In this document: in pieces, positions 9,718 to 18,554 of the stretch | Position numbering within the stretch: the first letter of the stretch is position 1 | Layout: the number at the start of each line of letters is the position of its first letter | Assembly (NCBI GenBank): GCA_044225825.1 | Contig: JBGAIB010000002.1 | Span: 496,001 to 560,000, forward strand | Length of the DNA: 64,000 nt | Source of the DNA: Bog-950 sp044225825 | Lineage (GTDB): Bacteria; Bacteroidota; Bacteroidia; Chitinophagales; LD1 | Direction: 5' to 3' | The notes under the pieces: generated by a model | Told to the model about the DNA's origin: nothing | The model's database searches: none | What the model saw: only the letters and a program-made list of their open reading frames with translations | Position numbers and translations under genes: made by a program

Positions 9718-10173
9718 ATGGCTACCAAAAAGAAAAGTGCAAAAAGCAAACCGTTGGCAAAAAAGCCTGCAAAAAAGGTAGTTAAAAGTAAAACTACACC
9801 TAAAGCCACCTCCGCAGGCAGGTCCGTAAAACCAGCAAACGCAAAATCCGCTAAAAGGGCAGCAGTTGCGGACCGTCCCGCATCCTCCAAAACCAAAGGT
9901 CAGAAAGATGCTTTAATGAAAAAACCATTGCGCAAAAAGCCTGCTAGTAAAAAGGCAATGGCTGAACAGGAGGAATCTTCCGTGCACGATCAAAACCTGA
10001 TACCTGTAAAGGGTGAAATGCACCAGATGCAGGAACAGGAGAAAAAGCAGCACGAAGCGATGTTCAGGCATAATCAGGATGTTGCGCTGCATCAAGAACA
10101 GCAAAAAATTAAAAATGCCATGGCAGCTAACAAAATGCTCAATCGTAAATTTTTAAAAGGCCGTAATTCTTAA
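9718..10173 (+). CDS. Second lysine-rich basic protein with a Q/M-rich helical tail
   Basis: A 151-residue protein. The first 85 residues are basic (MATKKKSAKSKPLAKKPAKKVVKS, later MKKPLRKKPASKKA). The C-terminal 65 residues change to a charged, Gln/His/Met-rich helix (GEMHQMQEQEKKQHEAMFRH, then EQQKIKNAMAANKMLNRKF). The N-terminus is similar to that of the upstream H1-like protein. The tail looks like an extended helix or coiled coil that could give self-association. It probably binds nucleic acid through the basic half; this is inferred from composition. It has its own upstream region after the terminator, so it is probably transcribed separately. Confidence 0.65.
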   Translation: MATKKKSAKSKPLAKKPAKKVVKSKTTPKATSAGRSVKPANAKSAKRAAVADRPASSKTKGQKDALMKKPLRKKPASKKAMAEQEESSVHDQNLIPVKGEMHQMQEQEKKQHEAMFRHNQDVALHQEQQKIKNAMAANKMLNRKFLKGRNS

Positions 10174-10283
10174 TGGTCTGATGTTCTTGTCCCTTAATAC
10201 AGGTATTTATTGACTTATAATCACCTCTCAATGAATGGTATGGGGGAAAATTTTCTACTTTGGAAATAAGTAACGTGCAAATT

Positions 10284-10721
10284 ATGTTTTCATCATTCCC
10301 CATAGTAATGGCTGATGACGACCAGGAGGATAAATTGCTGGTAAAACATGCTTTTATTACCCTGGGTAAGCCCGAATTATTTGGTGCAGTCGCCGATGGC
10401 GTAGCCCTGCTGGAATACCTGGATCAATGTTTGACCTCTGGCCGCGCTTTACCTTCGCTTATTCTGCTTGACTTGAATATGCCCAAAATGGACGGCAAAT
10501 CCGTACTGGTAAAAATCCGCTCTAATGACCGGCTTAGGCACTTGCCTATTACCATTTATTCCACTTCCAGCAATGAAGATGAAATACACCGTTGCTATCA
10601 ACTGGGGGCTAATTGCTATTTAGTTAAGCCATTCAACTTCGATCAGTTGGTGCAGGAAATGGATAAGCTCTACAACTTTTGGTTTAATGTGGTTAAGTTG
10701 CCAAATACGTTTGGTGCTTAA
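10284..10721 (+). CDS. Single-domain response regulator (CheY-like)
   Basis: A 145-residue receiver without an output domain. The acidic pocket is DDD at residues 11-13, the phospho-acceptor is Asp63 (LILLDLNMPKMDG), and the conserved Thr/Ser (IYSTSS) and Lys (YLVKPF) are present. I used the ATG at 10284; an in-frame TTG at 10260 would add eight residues. 'RCYQLGANCYLVKPF' is typical of the small receivers that Bacteroidota use with multi-PAS or phytochrome kinases. It is convergent with the anti-sigma gene (stop codons 3 bp apart), and no kinase gene is adjacent. The LOV kinase at 12331 and the PAS kinase at 15056 are possible partners. Confidence 0.85.
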   Translation: MFSSFPIVMADDDQEDKLLVKHAFITLGKPELFGAVADGVALLEYLDQCLTSGRALPSLILLDLNMPKMDGKSVLVKIRSNDRLRHLPITIYSTSSNEDEIHRCYQLGANCYLVKPFNFDQLVQEMDKLYNFWFNVVKLPNTFGA

Positions 10722-10724
10722 TAG

Positions 10725-11522
10725 TTAAACGTTTCCCAGCACATACATTTGTTCCAGCGTGGGAACTGAACTGCCATTTAATGGCTCGAGTGTAATGGCG
10801 AAAGCTTGTGCTTTAGTTACTCCGGACATTTGGTAGAACGTGCTGCCCTTGTTCAGCAATCCCAGGCTTACCGGTTTGCCTTCCACAATAGCCCAAAGTT
10901 GAAATTGCTTATCGGCCTGTACCACCGGCATAAGGCCTGTATTGATGTATACCGATCCGTTCTGTGAATTCCAATATACAATAGCCTTGCTTTGCGGAGA
11001 TATTGCCAGCCCATTGAGCGTTATAGATTTGGTGGCAGGGTCGGCTAACGCGGCCATTTGTTGGTTTAAGCCAATGGATTCTTTATTTAATGCCTCTACC
11101 TGATAGGCCAAAACATCCTTTTCGTTTTCTAATTGCGCAATGCGGTTATTGGCCATATTTAAGCGACCCGAAAAATAAATGGTAACCCCGGTTAAGATGA
11201 TAATGGCAGCAAGCGATGCCGCAGCGGCAAACTTCATCAGTGGTGTGAGCTCTACAATAATGGAACTGATTTTGTCCTGGTCCAGGTTAAGTTCTAAACC
11301 AAACTTCAGTTTGCCGGCAATTTCTTCTTTCAATTCTTCGTCAGGAGCAATGGCCTGTGCATTGGCAAATGCTTCCAGCGCTTTTTCTATGCGCTGTATT
11401 TCCTCTTCTATTTCCGCGTTGGTTATACGCAGTGCATCTATCTCACGGCTTTCCTCCGCTGATAAAACACCCATAACATATAACTCCAGGGTTCCTGATT
11501 CTATTATTTGTTTCACTTCCAC
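10725..11522 (-). CDS. Anti-sigma factor, RskA/anti-sigma-K type
   Basis: A 265-residue single-pass membrane protein starting at GTG. The N-terminal 90 residues are a cytosolic helical region (the ZAS-like part; I see no His-x3-Cys-x2-Cys zinc motif). One membrane helix follows at about residues 93-112 (FAAAASLAAIIILTGVTIYF), then a coiled coil (NNRIAQLENEKDVLAYQVEAL) and a beta-rich periplasmic RskA-type domain containing AIVYWNSQNGSVYINTGLMP and FQLWAIVEGKPVSLG. It begins 3 bp after the sigma factor gene, the usual arrangement of an ECF sigma with its membrane-bound inhibitor. Release would involve regulated proteolysis in known systems; the signal here is unknown. Confidence 0.88.
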   Translation of the reverse strand: MEVKQIIESGTLELYVMGVLSAEESREIDALRITNAEIEEEIQRIEKALEAFANAQAIAPDEELKEEIAGKLKFGLELNLDQDKISSIIVELTPLMKFAAAASLAAIIILTGVTIYFSGRLNMANNRIAQLENEKDVLAYQVEALNKESIGLNQQMAALADPATKSITLNGLAISPQSKAIVYWNSQNGSVYINTGLMPVVQADKQFQLWAIVEGKPVSLGLLNKGSTFYQMSGVTKAQAFAITLEPLNGSSVPTLEQMYVLGNV

Positions 11523-11525
11523 GGG

Positions 11526-12059
11526 CTAAAAGAATTTTCGAAGTTTAACCATTGCCAACCTCACCCTGCTTTTTACTGTACCCAAAGGAATTTGCAGCGT
11601 TTCTGCTGCTTCACTTTGCGTATAACCCCGGTAATAAAGCAGCTCAATAATTTGCTTTTGTTCCTCCTCCAGTTCATCTACCAGTCCACGCAAACCAATA
11701 CCTTCTACAAACGGCGTTTGTTTGCTGTTTTCGTTTTCTGTTCTGATAAAATCTTTGTTCTCTTTCCGCGATAGTGTGTTACCTGAGCGCAATTTGTCGA
11801 TAGCCTGGTTACGGGCTATGTTAATCATCCAGGTATACAGGCGCGCCCGGGCAGGTTCGTAACCGGCTATGCCATTCCAGATCTTTATAAATACTTCCTG
11901 CAAAACATCGTTTGCAGTTTGCTCGTCTCTTACAATATTCTTTATAACACCGTACAAGGCAGGGCTGTAATTATCGTATAGATAATCAAAGGCCTTCCTG
12001 CTCTTGGTTTTAAGTTCTGCAATCAGAACTTCTTCATTGTATTTCACTCCGTTTTTCAA
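11526..12059 (-). CDS. ECF-family RNA polymerase sigma factor
   Basis: A 177-residue sigma-70 family protein. Region 2 is residues 23-90 (FDYLYDNYSPALYGVIKNIV, then DVLQEVFIKIW and LYTWMINIARNQAIDKLR). Region 4 is residues 125-177, with the helix-turn-helix YTQSEAAETLQIPLGTVKSR. The short sequence between them shows that region 3 is absent, as in all ECF sigmas. The pairing with an RskA-type inhibitor 3 bp downstream makes it a SigK-like system. Two perfect palindromes lie upstream of the gene (12156-12181) and may take part in its control. Confidence 0.92.
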   Translation of the reverse strand: MKNGVKYNEEVLIAELKTKSRKAFDYLYDNYSPALYGVIKNIVRDEQTANDVLQEVFIKIWNGIAGYEPARARLYTWMINIARNQAIDKLRSGNTLSRKENKDFIRTENENSKQTPFVEGIGLRGLVDELEEEQKQIIELLYYRGYTQSEAAETLQIPLGTVKSRVRLAMVKLRKFF

Positions 12060-12155
12060 CCGGCACCTTAAATAATGGGAAAAGTAAGCTTTCCGGGTGT
12101 AAAACGGAGAAGGTTGTTGCCAACCTCCTCCTTGTAACCCACTATCGGAAAGAAA

Positions 12156-12181
12156 GAACGATCGTTCAGACCTGATGGTCT
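12156..12181. promoter_or_regulatory. Palindrome pair upstream of the ECF sigma gene
   Basis: GAACGATCGTTC at 12156-12167 is a perfect 12-bp palindrome. AGACC-TGAT-GGTCT follows almost directly (12168-12181) and can form a 5-bp hairpin. They lie about 100 bp upstream of the sigma factor start at 12059 in an otherwise gene-free 270 bp. An operator is plausible but not shown. Confidence 0.35.
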
Positions 12182-12270
12182 AACACAATTCTAATAGTGT
12201 TGTCATTTACGGTGGCCTACTCAATCCGGATCACAACGCAGGCAAATTTTTAACAGAAACAGCTGGGCAT

Positions 12271-12301
12271 AAAAAAAGGCGAAGCAGGACTGCTTCGCCT
12301 T
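12271..12301 (-). terminator. Intrinsic terminator of the LOV kinase gene
   Basis: AAGGCGAAGCAG and CTGCTTCGCCTT (12276-12301) form a perfect long stem. Read on the minus strand it ends in a run of seven T (12271-12277). It lies 30 bp after the stop of the kinase gene at 12331. Confidence 0.9.
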
Positions 12302-12330
12302 GGGGGGAAACCGCGCTCGAACATCTACCC

Positions 12331-13899
12331 CTAATTCTCACGCGGGTTAATTGAAGGAAGTGTAAAATAAAAGGTAGCGCCGGTGCCTTCTTCGGCTGCT
12401 GCCCAAATTCGTCCGCCATGGCGGGCAATAATGCGTTGGGCCGTGGCCAAACCTATGCCCTGCCCTTCAAATTCGTCTTGTGCATGCAGGCGCTGAAACA
12501 CACCAAAAAGTTTATGCGCATAAGCCATGCTAAATCCTGCACCATTATCCTTTACATAATAGGCTAGTTCATTATCCATCAGGGTGGTGCCTATTTCTAC
12601 CACTGGTTGCTCTTTTTTAGCTGAGTACTTTAATGCATTGCCTATAAGATTATACCATACCTGGCCAATTAAGCCGGCATCGCACAAAGCATGGCCTAAA
12701 GGTTTTACAATTACCTGCGTGTGCGGATATAAGGCTTTCAAATATTCAGGACTTAGCAAAGCCTGCACTTCCGCGTGCATATCCACCTGCGTTTTTTTGA
12801 TGGGTTGTTGGCCCAGTTTTGCAAAGGCTAAAACATGTTTTACCAGTAAGTTCATCCGGTGCACGTTCTGGTCAATCATTTGCAGATAGGTGGTCACATC
12901 ATCGTTTAATTGTTGGCCGTGTTCGCTGGCAATAATTTTTACAAAACCGGCTATGATACGCAGCGGTGCCTGTAGGTCGTGCGAAATAGTATAGCTAAAG
13001 GCCTCTAATTCGCGGTTGACCTGTTCCAGACTTTCGGTGCGTTCGGCTATTTTTTTCTCCAGGTAGTCATTCAGGTTCTGGATATTTTCTTCCGCTTGTT
13101 TGCGCTCGCTTATATCCTTTTGAAAACCTACATAATGGGTTACACCACCGTCTGCGTTTATTATTGGGTTCAGGCTTAGGTAATTCCAGAATGCCTCTCC
13201 GTTCTTTCGGTAATTCAACAACTCCCCTTTAAATGGTTGTTTGTTTTTTATACAGGAGCTTATAGCTGCAACCGTTTGAGGGTTCGTATCAGGTCCTTGC
13301 AAAAAGCGGCAATTGCGTCCTATAATTTCACTATGCGCATATCCGGTTAAGTTGCAAAAGGCATTATTAGCGAATATGATAGGATTGCCTGCTGCATTTA
13401 TATCTACCAGTACAATTCCCTCCGAAGTATGTTCCAGTGCGCGTTGTATAAGCAACAGATGGTTTTCAGTTGCCACCGTTTCGGTTATATCCATCATGGT
13501 GCCGTTCCAAACTATGGAACCGTCGGCTTGTTTACGGGGCAGTGAATTAGCACGTACATACTTGTTGAAACTCCCGTCAGCAGTTTTAATGCGGAACACC
13601 TTTGACCATGGCGTAAGCGCATTTGCCGACTGCAGGATGCTGTTGCTTAATTGGTCCACATCTTCGGGATGCACGAAACCGAGACCAAAGTTTGTATCGC
13701 GGTATAGTTCTTCAGGGCTAACGCCCAATAGCATAGTAGCGCCTTCGCTTACATAGCTGAAGCCACGGTTGCCATGGGCATCCTGTTTAAACTGGTACAC
13801 CAATCCGGGAATGGTGGAACAGATTTCCAGCAATTGCTCGCAGCTGGGTAGCTGTCGTGCATTTGCCTGTTGCTCTGTATGTAACGATTTGGAATTCAT
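12331..13899 (-). CDS. PAS-LOV sensor histidine kinase (probable blue-light receptor)
   Basis: A 522-residue soluble kinase without membrane segments. Residues 20-140 are a PAS domain (PAS_3-like). Residues 150-265 form a second PAS that carries the full LOV signature: GRNCRFLQ at 194-201 with the photoactive Cys197, NNAFCNLTGY at 178-187, YRKNGEAFWN at 230-239, LSLNP at 241-245 and GFQKDIS at 258-264. In LOV proteins these residues bind FMN and the Cys forms a light-driven adduct. A helical linker (residues 266-298) leads to HisKA with His307 (SYTISHDLQAPLR) and an HATPase domain (NLIGNALKYS, DNGAGF, GQGIGLATAQRI). The product is therefore predicted to autophosphorylate under blue-light control. 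Two receivers lie nearby (13924 and 10284). Nothing looks truncated. Confidence 0.92.
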   Translation of the reverse strand: MNSKSLHTEQQANARQLPSCEQLLEICSTIPGLVYQFKQDAHGNRGFSYVSEGATMLLGVSPEELYRDTNFGLGFVHPEDVDQLSNSILQSANALTPWSKVFRIKTADGSFNKYVRANSLPRKQADGSIVWNGTMMDITETVATENHLLLIQRALEHTSEGIVLVDINAAGNPIIFANNAFCNLTGYAHSEIIGRNCRFLQGPDTNPQTVAAISSCIKNKQPFKGELLNYRKNGEAFWNYLSLNPIINADGGVTHYVGFQKDISERKQAEENIQNLNDYLEKKIAERTESLEQVNRELEAFSYTISHDLQAPLRIIAGFVKIIASEHGQQLNDDVTTYLQMIDQNVHRMNLLVKHVLAFAKLGQQPIKKTQVDMHAEVQALLSPEYLKALYPHTQVIVKPLGHALCDAGLIGQVWYNLIGNALKYSAKKEQPVVEIGTTLMDNELAYYVKDNGAGFSMAYAHKLFGVFQRLHAQDEFEGQGIGLATAQRIIARHGGRIWAAAEEGTGATFYFTLPSINPREN

Positions 13900-13923
13900 A
13901 ACGGGTAGTTCGGGGTATTGTAG

Positions 13924-14334
13924 TTAGTTGCGGGCTAGTTGCAACAACACATCAGGTACTTTTTCAAATTCACTCGATTTATCAAGAAAATGTTTTGCGC
14001 CCAGGTCGCGGCACTTGCTGCGGTAAGCCTCCGATGAAAGATTGGATAACATCACCGCTTTTGTGCCGGGGTGGCGTTGGGTCAATTCAAGCAATATTCC
14101 CATGCCATTTTCGCCGGGGCGGGTACTTGCCAGGTTAATATCTAGTACAATTACGTTTGGCTTCAGTTCGTTTAAGGCTTCCAGTGCTTCGCTATATGTA
14201 GTGGCGGTACCGGTTACTTGCAGTAAAGTGTGTGGTTCCAGCAATCGCTGTAACCTTGAAAGAATTAGCGGTGAATCGTCAACGATTAACACCCGCAGGG
14301 GAGCTTGATTAGTAGCCGGTTGTTCCATATACAT
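13924..14334 (-). CDS. Single-domain response regulator
   Basis: A 136-residue receiver. I took the ATG at 14334 (MYMEQPATNQ); a second ATG at 14328 is equally possible. It has the acidic pair in RVLIVDDSP, the phospho-acceptor Asp in NVIVLDINLA, a conserved Ser (VMLSNLSSEAYR) and Lys (HFLDKSSEF). There is no output domain. It lies 24 bp upstream of the LOV kinase gene on the same strand and ends there, so it probably shares the kinase transcript and is a natural candidate for its phosphorylation partner. 'NLASTRPGENGMGIL' is a longer loop than usual after the phospho-site. Confidence 0.85.
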   Translation of the reverse strand: MYMEQPATNQAPLRVLIVDDSPLILSRLQRLLEPHTLLQVTGTATTYSEALEALNELKPNVIVLDINLASTRPGENGMGILLELTQRHPGTKAVMLSNLSSEAYRSKCRDLGAKHFLDKSSEFEKVPDVLLQLARN

Positions 14335-14425
14335 AGTTTGCGCTGCAAATGTGCATCCGGACAAGGGCTCAATAAATAGTGAAAACAGTGAATTTAATGT
14401 AGTGGTTTATACTACAAGGAGTGCA

Positions 14426-15049
14426 TTACACCAGTTTATTTTCGATGGCGCAGCGGGTTAATTCGGCATTGTTGTGCAGGCTTAGTTTTTCAAGTACACG
14501 GTTACGGTAGGTGCTGATCGTGTTCACACTCAACGAAATGTCCTCTGCCACTTCCGATACTGTTTTGCCCGAAGCCAGCAACTGCAATACCTGCATCTCG
14601 CGGTCGGAGAGATTTTCGTAGGCAGGGCGGTCGCTGCCGGTGGCCCCTTCGGCCAGCTTTTCGGCCAGGGCAGCCGATATGTATTTGCGGCCTGCCAATA
14701 CCTTGTGTATGGCAGCAATCAATTCTTCGTTGGCGGCATCTTTATTTAAAAACCCCGAGGCTCCGGCTTTTAAGGCCCGCAGGGCATATTGGTCCTCAGG
14801 GTGCATGCTTAACATTAGTACCGGGGCTTTTATACCCTCCGAACGCAACTGTTTAAGTATATCCATACCGCTGCGTCCCGGCATGGAAATGTCCAGCAAA
14901 ATAACATCCCATATACCCGAGCGCACCTTAGCATACACATCTGCGCTATCACCCGCCTCCTCAATTACTGCTGCCGGAAATTCCTCCTTAAGCAGTTGAC
15001 TGAGTCCTTTGCGCACAATGGCATGGTCGTCTATAATTAAAAATTTCAT
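14426..15049 (-). CDS. NarL/FixJ-family response regulator
   Basis: A 207-residue regulator. The receiver is residues 1-120, with Asp7/Asp8, phospho-acceptor Asp53 (VILLDISMPGRSG), Ser in LMLSMHPED and Lys in GFLNKDA. The C-terminal LuxR-type helix-turn-helix is residues 145-205 (LSDREMQVLQLLASGKTVSE, then ISLSVNTISTYRNRVLEKL). It lies 6 bp downstream of the HisKA_3-type kinase gene, so the two form a classic NarX/NarL-like two-component operon. The target genes are unknown. Confidence 0.93.
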   Translation of the reverse strand: MKFLIIDDHAIVRKGLSQLLKEEFPAAVIEEAGDSADVYAKVRSGIWDVILLDISMPGRSGMDILKQLRSEGIKAPVLMLSMHPEDQYALRALKAGASGFLNKDAANEELIAAIHKVLAGRKYISAALAEKLAEGATGSDRPAYENLSDREMQVLQLLASGKTVSEVAEDISLSVNTISTYRNRVLEKLSLHNNAELTRCAIENKLV

Positions 15050-15055
15050 TACCGG

Positions 15056-17695
15056 CTATGTTTTGGTAAGCGGTACTTTTACAGTAATACGGGTTCCTTT
15101 GCCGGGCACACCCTCAATATATAGTTCGCCGTGTAATATATTAATTCTTTCACCCATTCCCAGCAAACCGAGGGTCTTTTTTTCTTTTACCTTTTCCGGA
15201 TCAAAGCCATTTCCATTATCTTCTACAGATAAACAAAAAACATTATCGGAAAGTTCAATAACCGTGGCCGCCTCCGTTGCCCCGGAATGGCGGGCAATGT
15301 TGGTTAATATTTCCTGATACACTCTAAAGATGGCATTCGAGGTTTGCGTATTCATTTCTGCTTCGTGTACATTGGTACTTAAGCTAATACGTATGCCGGT
15401 TCGTTTTTCAAACTCAGTTGCCTGCCATTCAAGGGCAGCAATTATCCCCAGGTCATCCAGTACTCCCGGGCGCAGGTCGCTGGCAATCCGCCGAACCGTT
15501 TTTACGGTATTGTCAATCAATGCCAGCATATCGGCAAGGCGTTGTATGGCTTCCGTGTTTTCTGCCGCCAGCCTGCTTTTCAGCCACGAGGCATCCATTT
15601 TAAGCACCGTAAGCTGCTGGCCCAGTTCATCATGTATTTCGCGGGCAATGCCGGCGCGTTCTTCTTCGCGGATGGTTTCCAGGTGGGCATTAAGTTGACG
15701 GATAGCATCGTACGATTTACGCAGTTCGGCTTCCATCAAAAAGCGCTGCGTAATGTTCTCGCCTACCGATAGTATGGCCAGGCGGTTGTTATAGGTAATG
15801 CGGTGTGATGCAATATTCATATACATCACTTCGCCTTTGCTGTTCAGGTGTTTCCAGGTATTAGCACTCAGGGCTTCGGGTTGTTGCAGCATCTGCCGTG
15901 CAAAGGCTTTTATATGAACATGGTCTTCCGCAGGGCGTATGTCCAATACCGATTTCCCTACAAACTCCTCCTGACTGTAGCCGTATTGTTTAACAGTAGT
16001 ATCGTTTACCTGTAAAACCCGAAGCGTAACAAGATCCCAGATAATGATACATGCCGGGCTGTTATTAAACAGGTAACGGTATTTTTCTTCCGATTCCCGT
16101 ATGGCTGCTTCGGCTTTCTTACGCTCCGATATATCTATACCTACTCCCATAAGGCATCTTTGGCCGTTTACCAAAATGGCCTGTCCGGTAAAGTAATACG
16201 GGATGGGTTGATTGTTCTTATTGTAGAATTCCGCTTCTACCCACGCGCTGCCTTTTTGAAACACCTCTTCCACTTTCAACCGCAGTAATTCTTTTTCGTT
16301 ACCTCTGAAAAAATCGAGCGGGTGGATGTTGCGGATTTCCTCTTCGTTATAGCCGGTTACAGTTTCAAAATTTTTGTTCCAGCGCATAAACCGTCCCTCC
16401 TCATCGTACATGTAAAACACACCGGGCAGGCTATTTATAATAGAGGCAGAGAGTTGTTTCTCGGTTTCAATTAATTGTTGCGCACGTTTACGTTCCGATA
16501 CATCGCGCAGAAAAACCGAAAGACCATCGGGAGAAGGATAGATATAGTTTTCAAACCACCGGTTTTCGTTGGGGTAGTACTCTTCCAGGTAGGTGAACTT
16601 TTGTTCCTGCATAGCCTGATGAAAGGCTGTATAATAAGGTTGGTTTATTCCATCGGGAAACTCGGTCCATATGTTTTTGCCTATCATTTCGTCCGGATTC
16701 CGGTGCAATATTTCACCGGCTCTTTGGTTCATGAAGGTGTAATTCCAGTTCTTGTCCAGCGCTACAAATGCATCGCTTACACGCTCAACAGTAGTACGGT
16801 AATTCTCCTCGGTTTGGCTTAGCAGGGCACTTTTTTCCTTTACAAGGGTTTCCAGTTTTAAGGGTTGCCGGGCAATGTAAAAGGATAGAATGCCCCCCGT
16901 TATCGAAAGCAAAAGTCCAAGAATTCCAAAGGGCAAAACAGCAGTTAGAACCTGATAGTTTTTGTCGTGCACATAAATCTTCCATTCCCCGTTTGGCACT
17001 TCTACTACTGCCGAATTTTGACTGCTGAATAAGGTTGGGTTAGGAAGGAAGAATTCTTCCTTACCGCTTACCGGGTTTATTTTGGAAAGTTGATATTGGT
17101 ATGGATTGTTTTTACCGTTTAATCCTGCTGCTTCAATAATGGTTGGCAGGCGCACAATAGTAACCGCAAATCCCCAAAAGGTATCCCTTACAAAAATTGG
17201 AAGTCGGCCCACTATTCCTACTCCGCCCTGCTTAAGAGCAAATGGTCCGGCAAAAAACAATTGCCGTTTTTCAATAGCTTTTATGGCTTCTATGCGTTTG
17301 GAGGTGTCGGCCAGCACATTGTAACCCAGTGCAGTTTCATTACCCTTTAAAGGATAAACGTTCACTATGGTGCCGCTGTCTACCAGTTCCAGCGCATCAA
17401 TGTATTTGTTGGAAGCCAATATGGCTGCTGCGGTTGAGTCGAAATTGGTTGGTGGCCCGTATTGCCGTACAATAAAGCTAAGCGTTTGGGTGGCTGAAAG
17501 ACTATTGCCCAATGCGGTTTGCAGCTTTTCCTTAGCCAGGTTTAATGCATTGCTCATTTCGCGCTTAGCGCCCGACTGATAAAGCAAATAATGCTGGTAA
17601 GTAGCCAATTGTGTTAAAAGCAACAGGAATACAAATCCGGTAAAGCCCAGTATATAAGGGGTTGATGGATGGCTGAAAGGACGTTTAACGGCCAT
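15056..17695 (-). CDS. CHASE/multi-PAS membrane sensor histidine kinase (HisKA_3)
   Basis: An 879-residue kinase. A first membrane helix (residues 10-30) and a second (about 255-275) bracket a periplasmic CHASE domain (GNETALGYNVL, FFAGPFALKQGGVGIVGRLPIF). Three PAS domains follow in the cytosol (about 298-410, 418-535 and 540-660), each ending in D(I/V)SERK or similar. The dimerisation/phosphoacceptor helix has REIHDELGQQL and the C-terminal HATPase has DNGNGFDP and LGLLGMGERI. This architecture belongs to the NarX/LiaS-type family (HisKA_3), which pairs with LuxR-type regulators, and such a gene lies 6 bp downstream. CHASE domains bind small ligands in known members; the ligand here cannot be predicted. 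Confidence 0.92.
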   Translation of the reverse strand: MAVKRPFSHPSTPYILGFTGFVFLLLLTQLATYQHYLLYQSGAKREMSNALNLAKEKLQTALGNSLSATQTLSFIVRQYGPPTNFDSTAAAILASNKYIDALELVDSGTIVNVYPLKGNETALGYNVLADTSKRIEAIKAIEKRQLFFAGPFALKQGGVGIVGRLPIFVRDTFWGFAVTIVRLPTIIEAAGLNGKNNPYQYQLSKINPVSGKEEFFLPNPTLFSSQNSAVVEVPNGEWKIYVHDKNYQVLTAVLPFGILGLLLSITGGILSFYIARQPLKLETLVKEKSALLSQTEENYRTTVERVSDAFVALDKNWNYTFMNQRAGEILHRNPDEMIGKNIWTEFPDGINQPYYTAFHQAMQEQKFTYLEEYYPNENRWFENYIYPSPDGLSVFLRDVSERKRAQQLIETEKQLSASIINSLPGVFYMYDEEGRFMRWNKNFETVTGYNEEEIRNIHPLDFFRGNEKELLRLKVEEVFQKGSAWVEAEFYNKNNQPIPYYFTGQAILVNGQRCLMGVGIDISERKKAEAAIRESEEKYRYLFNNSPACIIIWDLVTLRVLQVNDTTVKQYGYSQEEFVGKSVLDIRPAEDHVHIKAFARQMLQQPEALSANTWKHLNSKGEVMYMNIASHRITYNNRLAILSVGENITQRFLMEAELRKSYDAIRQLNAHLETIREEERAGIAREIHDELGQQLTVLKMDASWLKSRLAAENTEAIQRLADMLALIDNTVKTVRRIASDLRPGVLDDLGIIAALEWQATEFEKRTGIRISLSTNVHEAEMNTQTSNAIFRVYQEILTNIARHSGATEAATVIELSDNVFCLSVEDNGNGFDPEKVKEKKTLGLLGMGERINILHGELYIEGVPGKGTRITVKVPLTKT

Positions 17696-17939
17696 ATTTC
17701 GCGGGCTATCGGGGTTAACAATTCGGGCAACGCAAATGTAGTAGAAGCAACCTATGGAAAATGCTGCTTGTTATTATACTATGGCGTAACAACCCTGCCG
17801 GGAAGTCCACAAAAGCAGGCAAACCCACCTTTAAAACCCGCTTTTAGGTGCTGTTTGGCCCAATTCCGTGCGAAATAGGGCCCCTCCTATACGTTCTGCC
17901 CAATACTAAAGTATATTAGCGCCCGTAACTGAAACGGAT

Positions 17940-18524
17940 ATGTTGAACATTGTGTTATTCGGCCCTCCGGGCAGCGGCAAAGGAACCCAGGCCGCTAAAC
18001 TGGTTGAGAAATACAACTTAGTGCATTTGAGCACCGGCGATATTTTTCGCGCCAACATCAAGGGCGAAACCGAACTGGGCAAACTGGCTAAAAGCTATAT
18101 GGATAAAGGCCAATTGGTGCCCGATGAGGTTACCATAGGCATGCTGGAAAGCGAAGCAAGCAAACACCAAAATGTAAACGGCTTTATTTTTGATGGCTTT
18201 CCGCGCACCATGCAACAGGCCGAAGCGCTGGACAAATACCTGGCTAGCCGGGGCACTGCTATCACTGTTATGCTCTCGCTGGAAGTGCCGGATGAAGAAC
18301 TGCTGAAACGGTTGCTGCTGCGCGGTAAGGATAGCGGCCGTGCCGACGATCAGGATCCAACTATTATTAATAACCGAATCAGCGTTTACCATCGCGATAC
18401 CGCCCCGGCTAAAACCTTTTATACTGCACAGGGCAAGTATAAAGGCGTTAACGGCGTGGGTGATATCGAGGCTATATTTCAATTATTGGTGAGCGCCATT
18501 CAAAACGGTTCGCACGCACAATAA
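17940..18524 (+). CDS. adk: Adenylate kinase
   Basis: A 194-residue nucleoside monophosphate kinase that interconverts ATP + AMP and 2 ADP in the cytosol. The P-loop GPPGSGKGT is residues 8-16; the AMP-site motifs STGDIFR and GFIFDGFPRTMQQ are present. The lid is short (RGKDSGRADDQ), without the four zinc cysteines, as in the short-form enzymes common in Bacteroidota. Length and motifs are complete. It lies 30 bp before obg, a frequent pairing in this phylum. The 244 bp upstream hold nothing that I recognise except AT-rich sequence. Confidence 0.96.
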   Translation: MLNIVLFGPPGSGKGTQAAKLVEKYNLVHLSTGDIFRANIKGETELGKLAKSYMDKGQLVPDEVTIGMLESEASKHQNVNGFIFDGFPRTMQQAEALDKYLASRGTAITVMLSLEVPDEELLKRLLLRGKDSGRADDQDPTIINNRISVYHRDTAPAKTFYTAQGKYKGVNGVGDIEAIFQLLVSAIQNGSHAQ

Positions 18525-18554
18525 ATAAGGCGTGCGGGTTTAACCGCAACTACC

